A stretch of DNA of 64,000 nt from the NCBI GenBank assembly GCA_047967505.1, contig CM106539.1; one strand, 5' to 3'. Below, in pieces: positions 18,410-31,915 of this stretch. A program made the position numbers and the translations under genes. Position 1 is the first letter of the stretch. Each line of letters opens with the position of its first letter. The notes below the pieces were generated by a model. The model was not told the origin of the DNA. It saw nothing but the letters and a program-made list of their open reading frames with translations, and did no database searches. The DNA comes from Dipteris shenzhenensis (lineage: Eukaryota; Polypodiophyta; Polypodiopsida; Gleicheniales).

Positions 18410-21400
18410 GGAGCAGGATGATCTTTTTACTGCAGCATCGACTCCACTGTTTGAGGGGTGCACATTCTCTATTCTACGTGCCTCCCTTGAGTTACTAAAC
18501 TTGCAAACCATTTATGGATCGAGCACTGCAAGTTTGAATGCATTACTCAAGTAAGCTTTAAAGTCGATTTTGCAAACATGGTGAATTATGCGCGTGGGTC
18601 AATTACTCGAATGCTTTTCCTCATTTATGGTCTTCACGTGCAGGCTATTGTGTAAAATGCTTCCAAGGGAGAATAAACTACCGACCTCAAGAGATATGGC
18701 AAGGCAACATGTGACCTCTCTTGGAGGATTAGATTACAAGCGCATCCATGCATGTGTCAACGATTGCATTTTGTTTCGTGGACTACATAAGGATGCAAGA
18801 GAGTGTCCTACTTGTGGAGAGGCAAGATATAGAGCAAATCTCAAAACCTTGGACGTGCCTCGTAAGGTATTGCAACATTTTCCCATAATCCCTTGCATAA
18901 CATATGTTCAAGTGCAAATCTATTGCAAAGCTCATGTCATGGCATTCCTCCCATCGATCAACCGATGGCAAGTGGAGAACTCCCGCGAACTCTCCTGCGT
19001 GGAAGCATATTGAAGACACATGGCCAAGCTTCAAGGAAGAACCTAGGAGCTTGAGACTTGGATTGGGTATGGACGGTGTGAACCCATTTGGTCTCAAAAG
19101 CACGTCTTACAGTGTATGGCCAGTGGTATTGGTGAATTACAATCTTCCACCCTCTATGGCTATTAAGAAAGGACATGTTATGGTGTCCCTTCTAATTCCA
19201 GCGAAACATAAAGTCAAAAATGCTGATGTTTATTTGGAGCCTTTGATTGATGAGCTAGAGATACTTTGGAGAGGTATTGAGGTGCATGATGTGAGCAGGC
19301 CTCCCTCGTCACGAGACTTCAACTGCAAAGCAGTCTTGATGTGGACGATGCATGACTTCCCAGGCTATGGCGAGTGTTCAGGTCAGCATTGCATTTTTAA
19401 TTATGAATAGGCAAAGGATGTGGCACCCTAAACCCACCTTCCACTCTTAATTGCATCTATTGTTCAGGTCTCACTACATCGGGTTACCATGCATGTCCTG
19501 TTTGTGGTCCTTCGCTAGTTGCCTCACAGGCAGACACATTGAATAAGGTCATCTATGAGAATCACCATCGATTTCTCCCACCTGATCATCCTAGATATGT
19601 TGCCCCTTGGAATGAAGTCCTCCCACAATCACTCACCGCGGGAGATTGGATGAGAATTTGGGACGGTTCCATGACTCCTCCACCACTTGGCATGAGCCGT
19701 AAGGGTTTGTAACTATTGGCTGGAAGTAAAGATTGGATATATTGGCTGAAAGTAAAGATTTCACGCTAACACTTTATTTTGTTTAGATACTCCATCTTTT
19801 ATCATTTACCATATTGGTCCCACCTCAAGATCAATCACCTGCTTGATCCCATGCATACCTTCAAGAATGTGGCATCTACCATTTGGGAGCATTTGAATGG
19901 GACACGAGATTCGGCAGGCATAAGGGAGGATCTACGTACCACAGGGAGGATGTATGAAGCTTGGCCTCAAGAGAGACCAAATGGGCGTGTTTTTTTACCT
20001 CGTGCACCGTGGATGTTATCAAAGTTAGAGATGGCAACGGTGAAGCACGCTATTACTACAATTCGTACTCCCACTGGATGCATGAGGTGTTTGAAGGGAG
20101 CCTTTATAAAGAGCAAGAAAAGAGGTGTAGTGCAATTATATGGCTTGAGATCTCATGATTGTCACAAGATGCTCCAAGTAAGTATTTTATGTGCATAATA
20201 TCTTTTTCCTTTCAAATTTGTGAGTGAATAGCTATAAGCAACTAATCAACCACCTCCTCGCGGGTTCAATTCATACTACCTACTAGCATTTCACGTAGTG
20301 CATCGAAGGACGTGAAAGATTGTATTTACAAGATGGGCGAGCTTGTGAGGTACTTTACATGATACAAAATATGATGCGTATCAATGCTCCGTGCAAGTTT
20401 GAATGCATATTGCTAATATGCTGTACTTTTTCATTTCTAGGTATGTGAGCTCAAAGGAAATAGATCCCACCACGCTTGAGAATGCTCGAGTTATGTCAGT
20501 GGAGGCGGTTTGTTTAGTGGAGGAGACATTTCCACGTTCTATTCTCACAAGCCAACTACATCTCATAGTGCATTTGGTGGATGAGATTGCTATATGCGGT
20601 ACTATACATGCACGATGGTTGTTCTTCCTGGAGCGCTTCATGAAGACCTTGAAGGGCTTCGTGAGACAAAATGCAAGACCCGAAGGTAGCATGGCCGAGG
20701 GTTGGTTGGTACAAGAGTCACTTGTATATATTTTTGAGTTTCTTGTTGATGTGGATAGCTCTCTCCCATGACTATGGAGAGATGATGAAGACCTAAGGAT
20801 GACCTCTATTGTGCCTCAAGGGAAAGGACGCAACAAAGTAATAGACACGGAGTTGCATTATAGTATCAACCTCTTTTGCATGTTTAATAGTGATGTGATG
20901 AAAAGATGGGTGACAAGATACGAGGATGCAAAGGCAAGAAGACAAGAAGAAAGGGACCTCTTTCGTACACACCACGGATCTCGTGTGCCATACCCTCAAT
21001 ATCTAAGAGCACTTCCAAAGGATATTCATGTGGATTGGCTACTTGATGAAATGGAGAAAGCAGAGAAAGACAAGGGGATGCATATCACAATGGAAGAATG
21101 GGAATATGCTAGGGGATGCATGAGCAAGGTCGGTATATAGAATGTTATGCATAAGTTAGGAGCTTTCCATAATTTAGATTGCTTATTTAATTGATTTTTT
21201 CTTGGTGTAGTGCACTATGTTCAATGCTATATGGTGTGAGGGCAAGCATTTTCGAACACAATGGATTGATGATAAGAGAAACACACAAGATTGCGGCGTC
21301 ATTGCTAGCTTTGAGGGAGCCAATGGAGCCATGGATGATTATTGTGGCATAATCCAAGATATTATTATGCTTGACTTTCGACGCTTCTTTGTGTATGTTT

Positions 21401-21986
21401 TGGATGTAAAGTGGTTTAAGGACATGGTGGAAAGAGGCCCTAATGCAACAATCAAATGCCATGCAAGTGGCTTTGTAACTATTGACTCCACAAAGTTTTG
21501 GCAAAGCAGGAAGGACACACTAGTACTACCGCAACAATGTGAACAGGTACTGTGCACACATATAAAAATACTCGCTTTTAAATATTTGATGCAAGAAAAG
21601 TAACATGATTGTATTTGTGTTTGAACTAGGTTGTCTATCAACCAATGGTGGATAATAATAGATGGTGGCATGTCATACCTATTATGCCACGTTCCAAAGT
21701 GATGTATAGTACATTTACTAATATGGAGCGTATGGAGGATGATCATGGCCATGGACGTGATGATGACCGTGATACCAGAGAGGAGGATGATCATGAGATA
21801 GGAGATACAGATATTGAGGCCATTACCGGTGAGGACGAGCCTACCATTCGAGATGCTGATTTCGATGAGCACATGAGTGGCACAAGTAGTAGTGGGTTGA
21901 ATGTATTTGTAGATCTAAACACTTCTTTGGATTTTGAAGTAGATAGTTTGGCAAGGGTTGATCTCATTGAGGATGAGATTGAACCG
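18410..21986 (+). pseudogene. Family-2 TNP2 transposase, main part (copy A)
   Basis: Resumes exon 2 after the nested element (EQDDLFTAASTPLFEGC). The following exons encode IHACVNDCILFRGLHKDARE, CPTCGEARYR and LGMDGVNPFGLKS. Then come HACPVCGPS, the LPYWSHLKINHLLDPMHTFK block, DUF4218 (LIVHLVDEIAICGTIHARWL), DUF4216 (DDYCGIIQDIIMLDFRRF) and an acidic C-terminus ending at 21986. One base is missing near 18898 relative to copy B, and a CGA-to-TGA stop falls at ~20769 relative to copy C. Apart from the nested insertion these are the only coding breaks noted, so this was a recently active gene. Confidence 0.9.
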
Positions 21987-22154
21987 TAGCCCCATAATTG
22001 ATATTTGCAAAACTATTTTACATATTGTCTCATTCTCCTCATCTCACTTAATTCTTGTATATGTGGGCTTGCAAAAAATTATGTGCTTTGGTAATCATGG
22101 GCAATGTTTGGAAAGCAATGATGTATACCAAAATCTCACTTTCTATATTCTCTG

Positions 22155-22275
22155 GTTTGCGTCTATCTACACGTCTAAATGTGCATCTGATTCTCAGTGT
22201 AAACGCGCAAATAAATGCGCTAATACACGCGCAAATAGACACGCTTAGACGTGCTTTTAGATGCGCCTTTAGACG
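22155..22275. repeat. Junction of copy A 3' subterminal repeats with copy B interior
   Basis: GCGTCTA/CGCAAATA-type subterminal repeats like those at the end of copy B (24432-24700) pass without a terminus into TTTTAGACGTGCC, which precedes TNP2 in copy A at ~5755-5780. This suggests recombination or template switching inside the repeats. Confidence 0.65.
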
Positions 22276-22338
22276 TGCCATAGAGTTTAAATTAAACATT
22301 TAAAGAAGAGCAAATTTGGTGGGTTGTTTGTTTGTAGG

Positions 22339-24431
22339 ATGTCTTCATCTTCAACAAGTAGCTCCAGTGAGGATAAATCCCTCCGTATCCACCATCGCAT
22401 GTGGTTAGAGCAAAAAATAATGTCTGTGTGATCGATGTCGAGGAAACATGTATCGTGCACGCAGGATTACAATGAATCATATCTCAAAGTATGGAGAATG
22501 GGATGTGACCGTAAACAGGGTAAGGGTTTGTAAGTTAAGGTTGATTGAGATACCTATGGGTGTTCATATGTTTGAGTTATGATCCCGTTTTAATTTCATA
22601 CAGGATGCAGTGCCACACCCGCATATGTTACCCTATGCTCTCCGTGAGGAGGCGAAGCGTCGGCGATATGAGGTGGGATCTTCAAGAGGGACCGTTACGG
22701 ATGCATGGAGTGATGGTGATAGTAGCCCTCCGCCATTACCTCATGAAGCCGTGGAGGAGGAGGTGTTTGATGATATGGTGCGGGATTTATATATCCATCA
22801 AGGGAGGGATAATAGCATGGAGCAGGATGATCTTTTTACTGCAGCATCGACTCCACTGTTTGAGGGGTGCACATTCTCTGTTCTACGTGCCTCCCTTGAG
22901 TTACTAAACTTGCAAACCATCTATGGATGGAGCAATGCAAGTTTGAATGCATTACTCAAGTAAGCTTTAAAGTCGATTTTGCAAAGATGGTGAATTATGC
23001 TAGTGGGTCAATTACTCGAATGCTTTTCCTCATTTATGGTCTTCACGTGCAGGCTATTGTGTAAAATGCTTCCAAGGGAGAATAAACTACCGACCTCAAG
23101 AGATATGGCAAGGCAACATGTGACCTCTCTTGGAGGATTAGATTACAAGCGCATCCATGCATGTGTCAACGATTGCATTTTGTTTCGTGGACTACATAAG
23201 GATGCAAGAGAGTGTCCTACTTGTGGAGAGGCAAGATATAGAGCAGATCTCAAAACCTTGGACGTGCCTCGTAAGGTATTGCGACATTTTCCCATAATCC
23301 CTCGCATCCAACATATGTTCAAGTGCAAATCTATTGCAGAGCTCATGTCATGGCATTCCTCCCATCGATCAACCGATGGCAAGTAGAGAACTCCTGCGGC
23401 CTCTCCTGCGTGGAAGCATATTGAAGACACATGGCCAAGCTTCAAGGAAAAACCTAGGAGCTTGAGACTTGGATTGGGTATGGACGGTGTGAACCCATTT
23501 GGTCTCAAACCTTTAGTCCCAAAGGTGTTCTCTTTGAACTTTTATACTCGTTCTATCGACTTCTCTTGTTCCTTGTCCACAGCACATTGAACTAGACCTT
23601 TCCAAAGCTTGTTTGCTTTCGATGAGCTTATGGATTAACTCTTCCAATTACTGTTACTTCAGGTCCAGTGCACAGGCTTTGTCAACGAGTTCCTTGTTTT
23701 ATAGTTGGAGATCATACATACTACTCTGCATTGCCACAATAGTAATATTTCCCAAATGTACTAGCTCTTCTACTTGGGCTGTCTGCACCTCGCTTGCTTG
23801 CCTAGCCAATGTCCAAGAATGGTTCAATCGATTTAACCAAGCAACATCATGCACTGTATGAAAAGGAGGACTCTTACGTCTTACAGTGTATGGCCAGTGG
23901 TATTGGTGAACTACAATCTTCCACCCTCTATGGCTATTAAGAAAGGACAAGCAGAGAAAGACGAGGGGATGCATATCACAATGGAAGAATGGGAGTATGC
24001 TAGGGGATGCATGAGCAAGGTCGGTATATAGAATGTTATGCATAAGTTAGGAGCTTTTTATAATTTAGATTTCTTATTTAATTGATTTTTTCTTGGTGTA
24101 GTGCACTATGTTCAATGCTATATGGTGTGAGGGCAAGCATTTTCGAACACAACGGATTGATGATAAGAGAAACACACAAGATTGCGGCATCATTGCTAGC
24201 TTTGAGGGAGCCAATGGAGCCATGGATGATTATTGTGGCATAATCCAAGATATCATTATGCTTGACTTTCGACGCTTCTTTGTGTATGTTTTGGATGTAA
24301 AGTGGTTTAAGGACGTGGTGGAAAGAGGCCCTAATGCAACAATCAAACGCCATGCAAGTGGCTTTGTAACTATTGACTCCACAAAGTTTTGGCAAAGTAA
24401 GAAGGACACACTAGTACTACCGCAACAATGT
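22339..24431 (+). pseudogene. Family-2 TNP2 pseudogene (copy B), deleted and with foreign insert
   Basis: Exons 1 to 3 match copy A through LGMDGVNPFGLK, with a Trp/Arg codon turned to a TAG stop at ~23386 and a ~365-base foreign segment at 23511-23873. After a short SYSVWPVVLVNYN stretch the sequence jumps to AEKDEGMHITMEEWEYARGC, omitting the middle third of the protein. DUF4216 follows to ~24430, where the gene is cut by subterminal repeats before the last exon. It preserves the empty site that proves the nested insertion in copy A. Confidence 0.85.
23511..23873. other. Unidentified insert inside copy B
   Basis: Replaces a few bases between GGTCTCAAA and CGTCTTACAG of the TNP2 exon. The minus strand has an open stretch, HDVAWLNRLNHSWTLARQAS, with helical, coiled-coil-like character. 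It could be a captured host or retroelement fragment. No family was recognised. Confidence 0.5.
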
Positions 24432-24711
24432 ATTTACGCGTCTAAATGCGCGTCTGATTCTCAGTGTAAACGCGCAAATAAACACGCAAATACACGCGCA
24501 AATAGACGCGCTAATAAACGGGATGTTAGACGGGCCCGTATTTTCTCAGGTCAAACGCGCAAATAGACGCGGTTATTTACACGCAAATAGACGAGCGTTT
24601 AGCCGTGCATTTAGACGCGCCCGTAATTTATCTACTAAAGCAATGCCTATAGACGCGCCCGCTATTTTGCGCATCTACCAAACGCGTCTATAGTTGCTTT
24701 GTGTTGTTGTG
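24432..24711. repeat. Family-2 3' subterminal repeats and terminus
   Basis: Dense ACGCGCAAATAGACGCG-type repeats end with CGCGTCTATAGTTGCTTTGT and GTTGTTGTG. The reverse complement begins CACAACAACACAAAGC, so this family ends in CACAA rather than CACTA. Confidence 0.75.
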
Positions 24712-24781
24712 ATTGAGGAGGAATCTCTTAAGTCAGACCGTAGACCAGTGCCTATAGGCATAATTGTTAGAAACGTGGTGT

Positions 24782-24820
24782 GTAATTGTGTGTGTATGTG
24801 TGTGTGTGTGTGTGTGTACA
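24782..24820. repeat. (GT)n microsatellite in unit 1
   Basis: GTGT run of about 35 bases. The corresponding runs in units 2 to 4 are of different length (27788-27805, 30746-30764, 39053-39150). Confidence 0.85.
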
Positions 24821-26781
24821 TGCCAATGGAGATTCATGATCTATGCAACTAAATAGGATCCATCGTGAACAAAGACCATTTTGGAACACAACAGATTGCG
24901 TAGCCACCACGAAGAGAACCCCAAAATGACCTAGAAGAGATGGACCTTTTGTTGAATCAAGTTGCTACACCATAGCTTGAATATGTTAGAATAGAATTGG
25001 TTTGCATAATGACTCATATGGATTTGGAAAAAAGAATCATATATAAAAGTTGTTGTGCATTGAGGGGAGTTAGTCTCCTTCTAGTATAGGAAAAATTAGA
25101 GAGCGATCCATCACTATTGCATCTCACAACAGAGTACCAGAGTATCATCATGTTGGATCTCAAAATTCTTAAAATAGTCCTATTCTAGAAAACCGAATGG
25201 GTCGATTTGGCAAAACCCATCATATACAAAAGTCAAGGTGCTACGACAGAGACAATCTCCTCTTGGGATAGCAAAAGAGGAGCGAAAGTCATAGAGTGAG
25301 CTGGCCATAACTTTTGCATATTGCAACAAAGTACCATTATGTTGGGTCTTTAAATTCTTGTAAAAGACCTTTTCTCCCCCTTTTGTGCAATTCTATGCGG
25401 GTTGATTTAGCAAAAAGCATCATATATAGGAGTCGATGTGTTTTGAGGGAGATAGCAAGTTGATTTGGCTCATGCCCATCTCGTCTCTGTCAAAATTGGC
25501 TTGTTTTCCTAGAGGTTGCACCAGTATGGACTATGTTTAAGAATGGTCTTTTTCATGACAAATGCTATTTGGTTGCAAGGATCATGATTTTTCCATCCTC
25601 AGCTTTGTGGCATGTCACCTACAATTTGTAGGTTATGTGTTTCATCTTATAGTTTATTTTTCATTGTTTTTCCCATTATTGTCGTACCATTGTTTTTTAT
25701 TGTATGAACCTCAGTAGATCGGTTAAGTTAGTGAGCAATTGCATAAACAAGTAATACATCAAATTATGCTTCAATAATTTTGGCTTCCATGCTTTTCATC
25801 GCTATCTTGGATTTGTAGCTTCAATGCTTTACAAACTCCTTGTAACATCACTTCTCGATATCAATGTTTGATTGTTTCATGGAAATTTCATGTGTTTCTC
25901 AATGCTTGGTTACATTTGTGAAGTAATTGATAGATTTTTTGAATTGCTTGGACCCTTGAGACTTGAGCATTCTTGCAAATCATTTCATGGATTATTTGAA
26001 GCATATCATTTTGAAGGATTGCAGTTAAAACACTTATGGCTATATGAGATTTATTGAATTTGTCAATACCTTCCTTGAATCGTATGAATTGATGGTAATA
26101 TCTACAAATATATGAGCTTCTTACTTCAACGCTTCCTTAATAGTAGAATATTTTTTTATGACTCACTCGATAGCTTCCTTCAATGTTTTCTTCATTATAT
26201 CCTTTATCATATTGTTTGACAACTTACTTGATATTTTTCTTGTTTCAATGCTTATAGGCATATAAGACTTATGAAATTGTTTGTATTGCTTTCTTGAACT
26301 GTATGAATTGTTTGATAGCTTCTTTGCTTCAACCACATCACTGTGAAAGATGGTAATGCTCAAGTTTGTGCTTTCGCTAACACTTCTTGAGAACTTCATA
26401 AGGAGCTACAAAACTATAAGTCATGATATGTCTATCAAGAGTGTTTTGAATGAGATTGTGAAGTTTGTTATGTATCTCATCAAGAGGAAGACTCACATGT
26501 CACAACCTACATATGTGAAAATAGACGTATTTTGTAAGCCAACATGACCTTATTTGGCAAACATCATGATACATATAGAAGTGGAAATGCTTTGAAGGAG
26601 GTAGCCTCCTTTTGGTAAAGAAAAAATTCGAGAGCGAGCCATAACGTGTACACGTCACAATAGAATACCATCATGTTGGGTCTTAAACTTCTTGAAATTA
26701 GGCTAGTCTACAAGACCACATGAGCATATTTGGCAGAATTCATCATTTACATAATAAGTGGATGTGCTTTGAGGTAGGGAG

Positions 26782-26916
26782 TGTTGAGAGGAAGAGAAAG
26801 AGGAGAGAGACCAACACAAGAGTTGCTCCCAAGAAAGTGATTCTATTCATAGATCATAGGCATATATATAGTTTAGGACTAGGATGAGTTAGGGCAAGCT
26901 ATATATACCTCTAACA
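26782..26916 (-). repeat. Copia-type LTR in tandem unit 1
   Basis: Minus strand runs TGTTAGAGG...CTCTCAACA (135 bp) and is preceded by GAGTGGGGG, a polypurine tract. The sequence upstream on the minus strand (to ~27000) looks like the 3' end of a copia internal region. No coding sequence remains. Confidence 0.7.
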
Positions 26917-29737
26917 CCCCCACTCAAACTAGGCCCTCTAGCTAGGGATGAAAAAACCCTTGGGAAGTACAAGGAAAAAAACCCGAGCCACTATATATAT
27001 CTATGTGAAAATATATATACAAAGGATGGCCATATGCCATTTTGAATGATACAATGTAATGCTGGATGATACAATGCAAATTGCATGTGGATAGTACAAG
27101 GGCATAAGACAAGCACTTGTCCATAGTATAGTGCAAAGTATAGGCACTATGTTTGGTGCATGGTACAGTGAAAAGTATGTGTGAAAAATAGAAAATCTTC
27201 CTGGAAATCTCAACTTGTTTGACATAGTGATGATGCATAATCAGGGCTTGCGATCTTCAAGTTCGATGTTTGAGCTCTTCATTTGAATAGTAGAGCTTGT
27301 TGTCTCCAAGTTCAATCTAGTCAAACCTCCTCAAACCTTTATAATCATGCCTTCATTTTTTGCACAATTCATCCACATAAAATGACTTATTTCATGTAGT
27401 GTATATGAACACATCAAATATTCAAGTGTCTGTTTCTATTGTACCAAGGATGAATGTATGAGCAAATTGCTTTGGTCACTCTAAAGATGAGTATGGAGGG
27501 GCAATTTGAGATGTCCACAAAGCTAGACCTGAAATGTCTCTTTGGTAGTGTAAGAAAGTCGTAGCAACACAATAGGAAGGCCCATAAAGTTCTTGCAAAT
27601 CAAGAAGCAATAATCCAAAAACATAACGAGCATTTGGGCACAAGTGCCTATAGCATATTCGACTTAGTTGATTATGTGATCACAAGCTCACTTGCAAAGT
27701 ACATCATTGAATACATCAAGATTGAGGAGGAATCTCTTGAGTCAGACCAATGTCTATAGGCATAATTGTTAGAAACATGGTGTGTAATTGTGTGTGTGTG
27801 TGTGCAAATGGGATCCATCGCGAACAAAGACCATTTTGGAACACAACAGATTGCGTAGCCACCATGAAGAGAACCCCAAAATGACCTAGAAGAGATGGAC
27901 CTTTTGTTGAATCAAGTTGCTACACCATAGCTTGAATATGTTAGAATAGAATTGGTTTGCATAATGACTCATATGGATTTGGAAAAAAGCATCATATATA
28001 AAAGTTGTTGTGCATTGAGGGGAGTTAGTCTCCTTCTAGTATAGGAAAAATTAGAGAGCGATCCATCACTATTGCATCTCACAACAGAGTACCAGAGTAT
28101 CATCATGTTGGATCTCAAAATTCTTAAAATAGTCCTATTCTAGAAAACTGAATGGGTCGATTTGGCAAAACCCATCATATACAAAAGTCAAGGTGCTACG
28201 ACAGAGACAATCTCCTCTTGGGATAGCAAAAGAGGAGCGAAAGTCATAGAGTGAGCTGGCCATAACTTTTGCATATTGCAACAAAGTACCATTATGTTGG
28301 GTCTTTAAATTCTTGTAAAAGACCTTTTCTCCCCCTTTTGTGCAATTCTATGCGGGTTGATTTAGCAAAAAGCATCATATATAGGAGTCGATGTGTTTTG
28401 AGGGAGATAGCAAGTTGATTTGGCTCATGCCCGTCTCGTCTCTGTCAAAATTGGCTTGTTTTCCTAGAGGTTGCACCAGTATGGACTATGTTTAAGAATG
28501 GTCTTTGTTCATGACAAATGCTATTTGGTTGCAAGGATCATGATTTTTCCATCCTCAGCTTTGTGGCATGTCACCTACAATTTGTAGGTTATGTGTTTCA
28601 TCTTATAGTTTATTTTTCATTGTTTTTCCCATTATTGTCGTACCATTGTTTTTTATTGTATGAACCTCAGTAGATCGGTTAAGTTAGTGAGCAATTGCAT
28701 AAACAAGTAATACATCAAATTATGCTTCAATAATTTTGGCTTCCATGCTTTTCATCGCTATCTTGGATTTGTAGCTTCAATGCTTTACAAACTCCTTGTA
28801 ACATCACTTCTCGATATCAATGTTTGATTGTTTCATGGAAATTTCATGTGTTTCTCAATGCTTGGTTACATTTGTGAAGTAATTGATAGATTTTTTGAAT
28901 TGCTTGGACCCTTGAGACTTGAGCATTCTTGCAAATCATTTCATGGATTATTTGAAGCATATCATTTTGAAGGGTTGCAGTTAAAACACTTATGGCTATA
29001 TGAGATTTATTGAATTTTTCAATACCTTCCTTGAATCGTATGAATTGATGGTAATATCTACAAATATATGAGCTTCTCACTTCAACGCTTCCTTAATGGT
29101 AAAACATTTTTTTATGACTCACTCGATAGCTTCCTTCAATGTTTTCTTTATTATATCCTTTATCATATTGTTTGACAACTTACTTGATATTTTTCTTGTT
29201 TCAATGCTTATAGGCATATAAGACTTATGAAATTGTTTGTATTGCTTTCTTGAATTGTATGAATTGTTTGATAGCTTCTTTGCTTCAACCACATCACTAT
29301 GAAAGATGGTAATGCTCAAGTTTGTGCTTTCGCTAACAGTTCTTGAGAACTTCATAAGGAGCTACAAACCTATAAGTCATGATATGTCTGTCAAGAGTAT
29401 TTTGAATGAGATTGTGAAGTTTGTTATGTATCTCATCAAGAGGAAGACTCACATGTCACAACCTACATATGTGAAAATAGACGTATTTTGTAAGCCAACA
29501 TGACCTTATTTTGCAAGCATCATGATACATATAGAAGTGGAAATGCTTTGAAGGAGGTAGCCTCCTTTTGGTAAAGAAAAAATTAGAGAGCGAGCCATAA
29601 CGTGTACATGTCACAATAGAATACCATCATGTTGGGTCTTAAACTTCTTGAAATTAGGCTAGTCAACAAGACCACATGAGCATATTTGGTAGAATTCATC
29701 ATTTACATAATAAGTGGATGTGCTTTGAGGGAGGGAG

Positions 29738-29872
29738 TGTTGGGAGGAAGAGAAAGAGGAGAGAGACCGACACAAGAGTTGCTCCGAAGAAAGTGATTCT
29801 ATTCATAGATCATAGGCATATATATAGTTGAGGACTAGGCTGAGTTAGGGCAAGCTATGTATACCTCTAACA
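29738..29872 (-). repeat. Copia-type LTR in tandem unit 2
   Basis: Same 135-bp LTR with the same preceding polypurine tract as in unit 1, so it was part of the unit before amplification. Confidence 0.7.
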
Positions 29873-31652
29873 CCCCCACTCAAACTAGGCCCTCTAGCTA
29901 CGGATGAAAAAACCCTTCGGAAGTACAAGGAAAAAAACCCAAGCCACTATATATATCTATGTGAAAATATATATACAAAGGATGGCCATATGCCATTTTG
30001 AATGATACAATGTAATGCTAGATGATACAATGCAAATTGCATGTGGATAGTACAAGGGCATAAGACAAGCACTTGTCCATAGTACAGTGCAAAGTATAGG
30101 CACTATGTTTGTTGCATGATACACTGAAAAGTATGTGTGAAAAATAGAGAATCTTCCTGGTAATCTCAACTTGTTTGACATAGTGATGATGCATAATCAG
30201 GGCTTGCGATCTTCAAGTTCGATGTTTGAGCTCTTCATTTGAATAGTAGAGCTTAATGTCTCCAAGTTTAATCTAGTCAAACCTCCTCAAACCTTTATAA
30301 TCATGCCTTCATGTTTTGCACAATTCATCCACATACAATGACTTATTTCATGCAGTGTATATGAACACAGCAAATATTGAAGTGTCTCTTTCTATTGTAC
30401 CAAGGATGAATGTATGAGCAAATTGCTTTGGTCACTCTAAAGATGAGTATGGAGGGGCAATTTGAGATGTCCACAAAGCCAGGGCTAAAATGTCTCGGGT
30501 AGTGTAAGAAAGTCGTAGCAACACAATAGGAAGGCCCAAAAAGTTCTTGCAAATCAAGAAGCAATAATCCAAAAACATAACGAGCATTCGGGCACAAGTG
30601 CCTATAGCATATTCGACTTAATTGATTATGTGATCACAAGCTCACTTGCAAAGTACATCATTGAATACATCAAGATTGAGGAGGAATCTCTTGAGTCAGA
30701 CCACAGACCAGTGCCTATAGGCATAATTGTTAGAAACATGGTGTGTAATTGTGTGTGTGTGTGTAAATGCCAATGGAGATTCATGATCCATGCAACTAAA
30801 TAGGATCCATCGCGAACAAAGACCATTTTGGAACACAACAGATTGGGTAGCCACCACGAAGAGAACCCCAAAATGACCCGGAAGAGATGGACCTTTTGTT
30901 GAATCAAGTTGCTACGGCATAGCTTGAATATGTTAGAATAGAACTGATTTGCATAATAGCTCATACCGATTGGGAAAAAAGCATCATATATAAAAGTTGT
31001 TGTGCATTGAGGGGAGTTAATCTCCTTCTAGTATAGGAAAAATTAGAGAGCAATCCATCACTATTGCATCTCACAACAGAGTACAAGAGTATCATCATAT
31101 TGGATCTCAAAATTCTTAGAATAGTCCTATTCTAGAAAACCGAATGGGTCGATTTGGCAAAACCCATCATATACAAAAGTCAAGGTGCTACGACAAAGAA
31201 AATCTCCTCTTGGGATAGCAAAAGAGGAGCGAAAGTCATAGAGTGAGCTGGCCATAACTTTTGCATATTGCAACAAAGTACCATTATGTTGGGTCTTTAA
31301 ATTCTTGTAAAAGACCTTTTCTCTCCCTTTTTTGCAAGTCTATGCAGGCCGATTTAGCAAAAAGCATCATATATAGGAGTCGATGTGTTTTGAGGGAGAT
31401 AGCAAGTTGATTTGGCTCGTTCCCGTCTCGTCTCTATCAAAATTGGCACCAGTATGGACTATGTTTAAGAATGGTCTTTGTTCATGACAAATGCTATTTG
31501 GTTGCAAGGATCGTGATTTTTCCATCCTCAGTTGTGTGGCACGTGTCACCTACAATTTGTAGGTTATGTGTTTCATCTTATAGTTTATTTTTCATTGTTT
31601 TTCCCATTATTGTCGTACCATTGTTTTTTATTGTATCACAACAACACAAAGC

Positions 31653-31915
31653 AACTATAGACGCGCTTGATAGATGCATAAAATAGCGGGCGTGTCTATA
31701 GGGGTTGCTTGAAAAGAGAAATTACGGGTGCATCTAATAGCGCGTCTAACAGCTCGTCTATTTGCGCGTGTATTGACACGTCTATTTGCACATCTACACT
31801 GAGAAAATACGGGCCCATCTAACACTATGTTTGTCAACGTGTCTATTTGTGCGTGTATTAGCGCGTCTATACTGAGAATTAGATGCGTATTTAAACGCAT
31901 ATTTAGACGCAAAAT
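31653..31915. repeat. Family-2 subterminal repeats (copy C)
   Basis: TAGACGCG/GCGTCTA repeats matching those of copy B 24432-24700 in inverted orientation. Confidence 0.75.

Larger units (their letters stand above)
4591..22250 (+). mobile_element. CACTA-like family-2 copy A, interrupted by a nested element
   Basis: Contains divergent genes: an ORF1 (minus, 4591-5577) and a TNP2-type transposase (plus, 5839-6327 and 18410-21986). They are separated by clusters of a GCGTCTATAGACGC palindrome. A 12,082-bp family-1 element sits in TNP2 exon 2. The left end is missing: the gag-only LTR element abuts ORF1 at 4591. At the right, the 3' subterminal repeats run directly into the 5' interior of copy B near 22200-22270 with no terminus between, suggesting recombination between repeats. 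Copies B, C and D belong to the same family. Confidence 0.85.
22250..24711 (+). mobile_element. CACTA-like family-2 copy B, internally deleted
   Basis: Begins at the intergenic region upstream of TNP2, without ORF1, and ends at 24711 with GTGTTGTTGTG after a run of GCGTCTATAG-type repeats. The same terminus occurs inverted in copy C at 31637. TNP2 jumps from the catalytic exon straight to the end of DUF4218. The 3' end abuts the first ~2.95-kb repeat unit. Confidence 0.8.

Noticed and set aside
21187-21872. Antisense ORFs across TNP2 exons
   Set aside because: They are shadows of the DUF4216 and acidic exons, whose sense reading matches CACTA transposases.
25872-26547. Short ORFs repeated in each tandem unit
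   Set aside because: 60-80 codons, on both strands, no domain; their repetition is explained by unit duplication.
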